In this document: positions 6,398-9,456 of the stretch, in pieces
Layout: the number at the start of each line of letters is the position of its first letter
How positions within the stretch are numbered: position 1 is the first letter of the stretch
Translations under genes and position numbers: made by a program
Assembly: GCF_030651745.1 (NCBI RefSeq)
Contig: NZ_JAUSCC010000016.1
Coordinates: forward strand, 5,001 to 14,456
Source: Methylophaga sp.
GTDB taxonomy: Bacteria > Pseudomonadota > Gammaproteobacteria > Nitrosococcales > Methylophagaceae
DNA length: 9,456 nucleotides
Direction of reading: 5' to 3'
Notes under the pieces: model-generated
Seen by the model: only the letters and a program-made list of their open reading frames with translations
Told to the model about the DNA's origin: nothing
Databases searched by the model: none

Positions 6398-8080
6398 TTA
6401 GCCGCCACGACGCATTGTGCCGCCTTGCTCAGCATCACCTCCACCAAAAGATACTACCTCTGACAAAATCTGCGGGACTTCCTCTCCCAGCATTTGATAA
6501 AGATTGGATAAATGTAATCGGAACAGTCGCTCAAAATCACTCACACTGTCTGCAGAGTTGTAATCGCCAAACCACCAGAACCAATCGGATCCTTCACAAA
6601 TCGCCAGCTGTCTATCAATCGCTAACTGCATCTCATCATCAAAAGTTGTAGTGGCCATTTTTTTGTCATAAACCTGTTTGACCTGGCTGAGCAAATCCCA
6701 TCCACGATTTTTATCAGCATCACCAATCCAGGTAGAAAAAGAGCCGTATACCCAGCTTCCGGCCACCATTTCAGGAAGAGAACCAGGTATCACCCCATTT
6801 TCTAAACATTCACTAAAAGTGGTGAGTTCAAGCTCTGGATGTTGCGACAGCTGCTTATATAAACTTTGCAGGAAATAAAATCCGTTGTATGAATAATATT
6901 CCCAGGCATTTTCACCATCCAGAATAACGGAAACCACCCTATCAGGATCATCTTCAGTTGTGGCTTTGATATTCAGTAAATGACTTATAAAATCATTTAC
7001 AGCGTCTTCGGCACTCCATTTGGTGTAGATAAAACCAATCATATCCGACAACCCATCATCGCGGAAAAAACACGCCGGAGGTAAATCTTTCAACCGATAA
7101 GGTTTATGAATATTTGCCTCAGACATCTCCGACTTATTCAAACTGTTGCGCAGGACATTCTCGCCTGTCGCCGTCCAACTAAAGCCATGCTCTGCAATTA
7201 ATGGTAACGTCGCATCAGATACTGCCCCTTCCGATGGCCAACATCCTTTAGGACGAAATCCGAAAAAAGACTCAAATACCCGTACCCCTTCTTCCATATG
7301 CCAGTGAGCCCGAGCCTCACCACCGGGATATTCGGTAATTTCCGGTAAGGGTGCCTCAGGCATGGCTTCAAGCGTACTGTTGATATCCAACAATAGCGGT
7401 AAAATTGGATGAGCGTATGGTGTAACGGATAGTTCTACACGACCAGACTCGGCCAAACGTCGATAGCGTGGGATCAGATCACTTAAGATTTCGCTGATGA
7501 CAGTCAGCAGCTGGCGCCGATCATGAAAAGTGAAAAAATGGCCTTTCTTCATCAGATTCTGGATGCGAATATCATTACGTCGAACTGATTCAGCCATCCA
7601 AACCAAGTGGTACCAAACCAGTAAATCCACCAGATATTGTTCATTGAGATAACGCAGTCTTTCGGTTTGCTCTAAAGCCCAGCGGGCAATTTCCGCCAAC
7701 CTGGCAAAATGTGGAAACGGCGCTATCAATTTTTCTTCATTTGCCCGCAGACAGGCATTTATCAATTTACGGCGCTCACCTGCATGAACAGGCTGTACAG
7801 GCGAATCCAAGGCAATCAATAATGGATCTTTCAAACGGCCCGTGCCTTTAAAACGGCCTTTCAACTGCTGATCATAATCATCAATTTGTTCCAGTAGGGT
7901 TGGCGCAAAATTCACTACCGCCTTCGCTTCTGCAACATTTTCAAGGTGCCAGGCCATATCGGCATAATCTTTTATTGCATGCAAATAGGTCCATGGGAGC
8001 TGATAATTTCCACCCATGGGCTCACTGTACTGCGGCTGGTGCATGTGCCAGCAAAGAACAACTTTTAATTTATCGGACAT
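6398..8080 (-). CDS. GH57 family alpha-glucan hydrolase (alpha-amylase/amylopullulanase type)
   Basis: The product is a 560-residue glycoside hydrolase of family 57. It has no signal peptide, so it should act in the cytoplasm, probably on glycogen or maltodextrins. The conserved GH57 regions are visible in order: HMHQPQY at 12-18, [14 protein letters not shown] at 215-228, GCWPSE at 279-284 with predicted nucleophile E284, ILDGEN at 386-391 with predicted acid/base D388, and a late aromatic region with [11 protein letters not shown] at 496-506. The WPSE and LDGEN forms point to the hydrolase or amylopullulanase-like group, unlike the GH57 branching enzymes, which have HTHLP and other motifs. 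Exact specificity (alpha-1,4, alpha-1,6 or both) cannot be read from sequence. The ATG overlaps the glgC end by 11 bp and has no good ribosome binding site. The last 15 residues are Gly-rich and end in RRGG. Confidence 0.9.
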   Translation of the reverse strand: MSDKLKVVLCWHMHQPQYSEPMGGNYQLPWTYLHAIKDYADMAWHLENVAEAKAVVNFAPTLLEQIDDYDQQLKGRFKGTGRLKDPLLIALDSPVQPVHAGERRKLINACLRANEEKLIAPFPHFARLAEIARWALEQTERLRYLNEQYLVDLLVWYHLVWMAESVRRNDIRIQNLMKKGHFFTFHDRRQLLTVISEILSDLIPRYRRLAESGRVELSVTPYAHPILPLLLDINSTLEAMPEAPLPEITEYPGGEARAHWHMEEGVRVFESFFGFRPKGCWPSEGAVSDATLPLIAEHGFSWTATGENVLRNSLNKSEMSEANIHKPYRLKDLPPACFFRDDGLSDMIGFIYTKWSAEDAVNDFISHLLNIKATTEDDPDRVVSVILDGENAWEYYSYNGFYFLQSLYKQLSQHPELELTTFSECLENGVIPGSLPEMVAGSWVYGSFSTWIGDADKNRGWDLLSQVKQVYDKKMATTTFDDEMQLAIDRQLAICEGSDWFWWFGDYNSADSVSDFERLFRLHLSNLYQMLGEEVPQILSEVVSFGGGDAEQGGTMRRGG

Positions 8081-9338
8081 AACGGTAATTTTGCCCCAGC
8101 ATTTCAGGTGTCACTAACACAACACCATTTGGTGAAACTTCAAAACGTTGTGCGTCCAATTGCGGATCTTCACCGATAACCGTGCCTTCGGGAACGATAC
8201 AGCCTTTATCCAACACAACTTTCTTCAGGCGGCAATGCCTGCCAACGGTTACATCGGGTAAAACAACACTGTCTTCTACAAGACTATAACTCAGCACTTC
8301 GACATTTGAGAACAGAACCGAATGTCGTACGACAGAGCCTGAAATAATACAGCCGCCGGAAACCATCGAGTCAACGGCCATGCCCCGGCGATCATCATCA
8401 TCAAACACAAATTTGGCAGGGGGGAGTTGAGCCTGATGGGTCCAGATTGGCCAGTCTTCGTCGTAAAGGTTCAATTCAGGTGTGACACCTATCAACTCCA
8501 GATTAGCGGACCAGAAAGCATCTATGGTTCCCACATCACGCCAGTAGCCGGGATCATTGCCTTGCACATCTTTGTAAGGAAACGCGACAACCTTATATTT
8601 TTGAATTAAGGAAGGAATGATGTCGTGACCAAAATCATGGCTGGATCTGGAGTTATCCGCATCTTTAATTAATTGTTCGTATAGAAATCCTGCATTAAAA
8701 ATATAAATACCCATCGAAGCCAAAGCGACATCTTCCGAACCAGGAATTGGTGTGGGGTTTTCGGGTTTTTCATTAAAGGCAACGATTCGATGATTTAAAT
8801 CGACCGACATAACGCCAAACGCTTTGGCTTGATCCAGCGGAACTTCAATACAACCAATTGTCATATCAGCATTTTGGGCAACATGCTCAGCCAGCATATC
8901 GCCATAATCCATTTTGTAGATATGGTCACCGGCCAGGATCAATACGTACTCTGGTCCATGATTTCGCAGGATATCAATATTTTGATAAACCGCATCGGCC
9001 GTGCCGGTATACCATCCCTGCTCTGTCCGTTGCGAAGCGGGTAATAATTCGACAAACTCACCCAGATCACCGCGCATAAATCCCCACCCCTGTTGGATAT
9101 GGCGAATCAATGAATGCGCTTTATATTGCGTTAAAATGCCTACCCGGCGGATACCGGAATTCACACAATTTGACAGGGGAAAATCGATAATTCGGAATTT
9201 ACCTCCGAATGGCACAGCAGGTTTTGCCCGCCATCCTGTCAATTGTTTTAGACGCGAGCCACGCCCTCCTGCCAGGATCAGTGCCAATGTATCCCTGGTC
9301 AGTCGACTGACAAACCGCGTGCTATTATTTTTTGGCAT
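8070..9338 (-). CDS. glgC: Glucose-1-phosphate adenylyltransferase (ADP-glucose pyrophosphorylase)
   Basis: GlgC makes ADP-glucose from ATP and glucose-1-phosphate, the committed step of bacterial glycogen synthesis. The product is 422 residues and aligns along its length with E. coli GlgC. The N-terminal nucleotidyltransferase domain carries [11 protein letters not shown] at 20-30 and RAKPAV at 37-42. GTADAV is at 112-117 and LAGDHIYK at 135-142; D138 corresponds to the catalytic Asp142 of E. coli. K191 in NEKPENP corresponds to glucose-1-phosphate-binding Lys195. SMGIYIF and SSHDFGHD follow, and a left-handed beta-helix domain with [11 protein letters not shown] ends the protein. E. coli activator residue Lys39 (fructose-1,6-bisphosphate) aligns with W36, so allosteric control probably differs. 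The start is supported by a GGAG site 8 nt upstream. This is the first gene of the operon that runs through the GH57 gene, malQ and gcvH. Confidence 0.97.
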   Translation of the reverse strand: MPKNNSTRFVSRLTRDTLALILAGGRGSRLKQLTGWRAKPAVPFGGKFRIIDFPLSNCVNSGIRRVGILTQYKAHSLIRHIQQGWGFMRGDLGEFVELLPASQRTEQGWYTGTADAVYQNIDILRNHGPEYVLILAGDHIYKMDYGDMLAEHVAQNADMTIGCIEVPLDQAKAFGVMSVDLNHRIVAFNEKPENPTPIPGSEDVALASMGIYIFNAGFLYEQLIKDADNSRSSHDFGHDIIPSLIQKYKVVAFPYKDVQGNDPGYWRDVGTIDAFWSANLELIGVTPELNLYDEDWPIWTHQAQLPPAKFVFDDDDRRGMAVDSMVSGGCIISGSVVRHSVLFSNVEVLSYSLVEDSVVLPDVTVGRHCRLKKVVLDKGCIVPEGTVIGEDPQLDAQRFEVSPNGVVLVTPEMLGQNYRYVR

Positions 9339-9346
9339 ATTTAATT

Positions 9347-9350
9347 CTCC
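9347..9350 (-). promoter_or_regulatory. Ribosome binding site of glgC
   Basis: The minus strand reads GGAG, 8 nt before the ATG at 9338. It is the only clear Shine-Dalgarno site in this four-gene operon. The three downstream genes lack good ones and are closely spaced or overlapping. Confidence 0.7.
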
Positions 9351-9381
9351 GGCCAGCTATGCAGTGAAATATGTTGTAATG

Positions 9382-9396
9382 GCTTTAAGCGTGCCA
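9382..9396 (-). promoter_or_regulatory. Possible sigma-54-type promoter for the glgC operon
   Basis: The minus strand reads TGGCACGCTTAAAGC. It has a complete -24 half (TGGCACG) and the invariant GG and GC separated by exactly 10 nt. The -12 half is poor, because TTGC is replaced by AAGC. Transcription would begin about 12 nt further left, near 9371, leaving a leader of about 33 nt that includes the GGAG site. No enhancer-binding site is recognisable in the short space to 9444. Confidence 0.25.
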
Positions 9397-9444
9397 CATC
9401 GGTAAGGTGGACAGCAATAGAAAAATTTATAGGACAGTATATCT

Positions 9445-9456
9445 ATGGTTTTTGAA
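9445..9456 (+). CDS. Start of a rightward gene, cut by the window edge
   Basis: An ATG at 9445 follows an AGGA site at 9431-9434 with 10-nt spacing. Only four codons (MVFE) are inside the window, so the product cannot be identified. A divergent gene here could be another glycogen or sugar-phosphate gene, given that no glycogen synthase or branching enzyme is seen in the window, but that is a guess from context. Confidence 0.35.

Larger units (their letters stand above)
9339..9444. other. Divergent intergenic region between glgC and a rightward gene
   Basis: This 106-bp AT-rich stretch should hold the glgC operon promoter and that of the gene beginning at 9445. It contains the sigma-54-like element at 9382-9396 and a direct repeat of GGACAG (9409-9414 and 9432-9437, 23 bp apart) ahead of the rightward gene. 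No convincing sigma-70 hexamer pair with normal spacing was found on either strand. Confidence 0.5.

Noticed and set aside
6238..6651. Plus-strand frame of 137 codons across the malQ/GH57 junction
   Set aside because: It is antisense to two well-supported genes with intact catalytic motifs and shows no family features.
9001..9405. Plus-strand frame of 134 codons antisense to the glgC 5' end
   Set aside because: It is opposite conserved GlgC coding sequence, and its composition is that expected of an antisense shadow.
9357..9456. Minus-strand frame open from the right edge to a stop at 9357
   Set aside because: The 32 codons resemble no protein tail I know, and the divergent start at 9445 with its own AGGA site fits better with an intergenic region.

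Overview
The window looks like an ordinary chromosomal segment of a moderate-GC gammaproteobacterium. It carries seven complete genes, no mobile elements, no CRISPR and no recognisable RNA gene. The order tyrS / M23 peptidase / anmK (tyrS divergent from the other two) is, as I recall it, also found in Pseudomonas (tyrZ-PA0667-PA0666). The glycogen genes and general protein style would fit a Methylophaga- or Thiotrichales-like organism. That assignment is inferred from gene content and is tentative.

Layout. Positions 1-529 have no convincing gene. They lie downstream of tyrS and hold only small repeats and dyads. tyrS (530-1732, minus) is transcribed leftward from a 119-bp divergent intergenic region. 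From the same region a rightward pair starts: a membrane-anchored M23 peptidoglycan endopeptidase (1852-3441) and anmK (3452-4579), which recycles anhydro-N-acetylmuramic acid. This pair joins wall cleavage with wall recycling.

A leftward operon fills 4555-9338 on the minus strand: glgC, a GH57 alpha-glucan hydrolase, malQ and gcvH. Junctions are very tight: an 11-bp overlap, a 3-bp gap and an 8-bp overlap, so translational coupling is likely. GlgC makes ADP-glucose for glycogen. The GH57 enzyme and MalQ hydrolyse and rearrange alpha-glucans, so the first three genes form an alpha-glucan (glycogen) module. The fourth gene, gcvH, encodes the lipoylated carrier of the glycine cleavage system and has no obvious metabolic tie to the others. 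Its 3' end overlaps the anmK 3' end by 25 bp in a tail-to-tail arrangement.

The right edge (9339-9444) is a short divergent intergenic region. It holds a possible sigma-54-type promoter for the operon. The first four codons of an unidentified rightward gene follow at 9445.

No clearly new biological system is visible. The items most worth a second look are gcvH as the coupled last gene of a glycogen operon, the Trp replacing the E. coli GlgC activator lysine (Lys39), and the perfect hairpin just past anmK that lies inside gcvH coding sequence.
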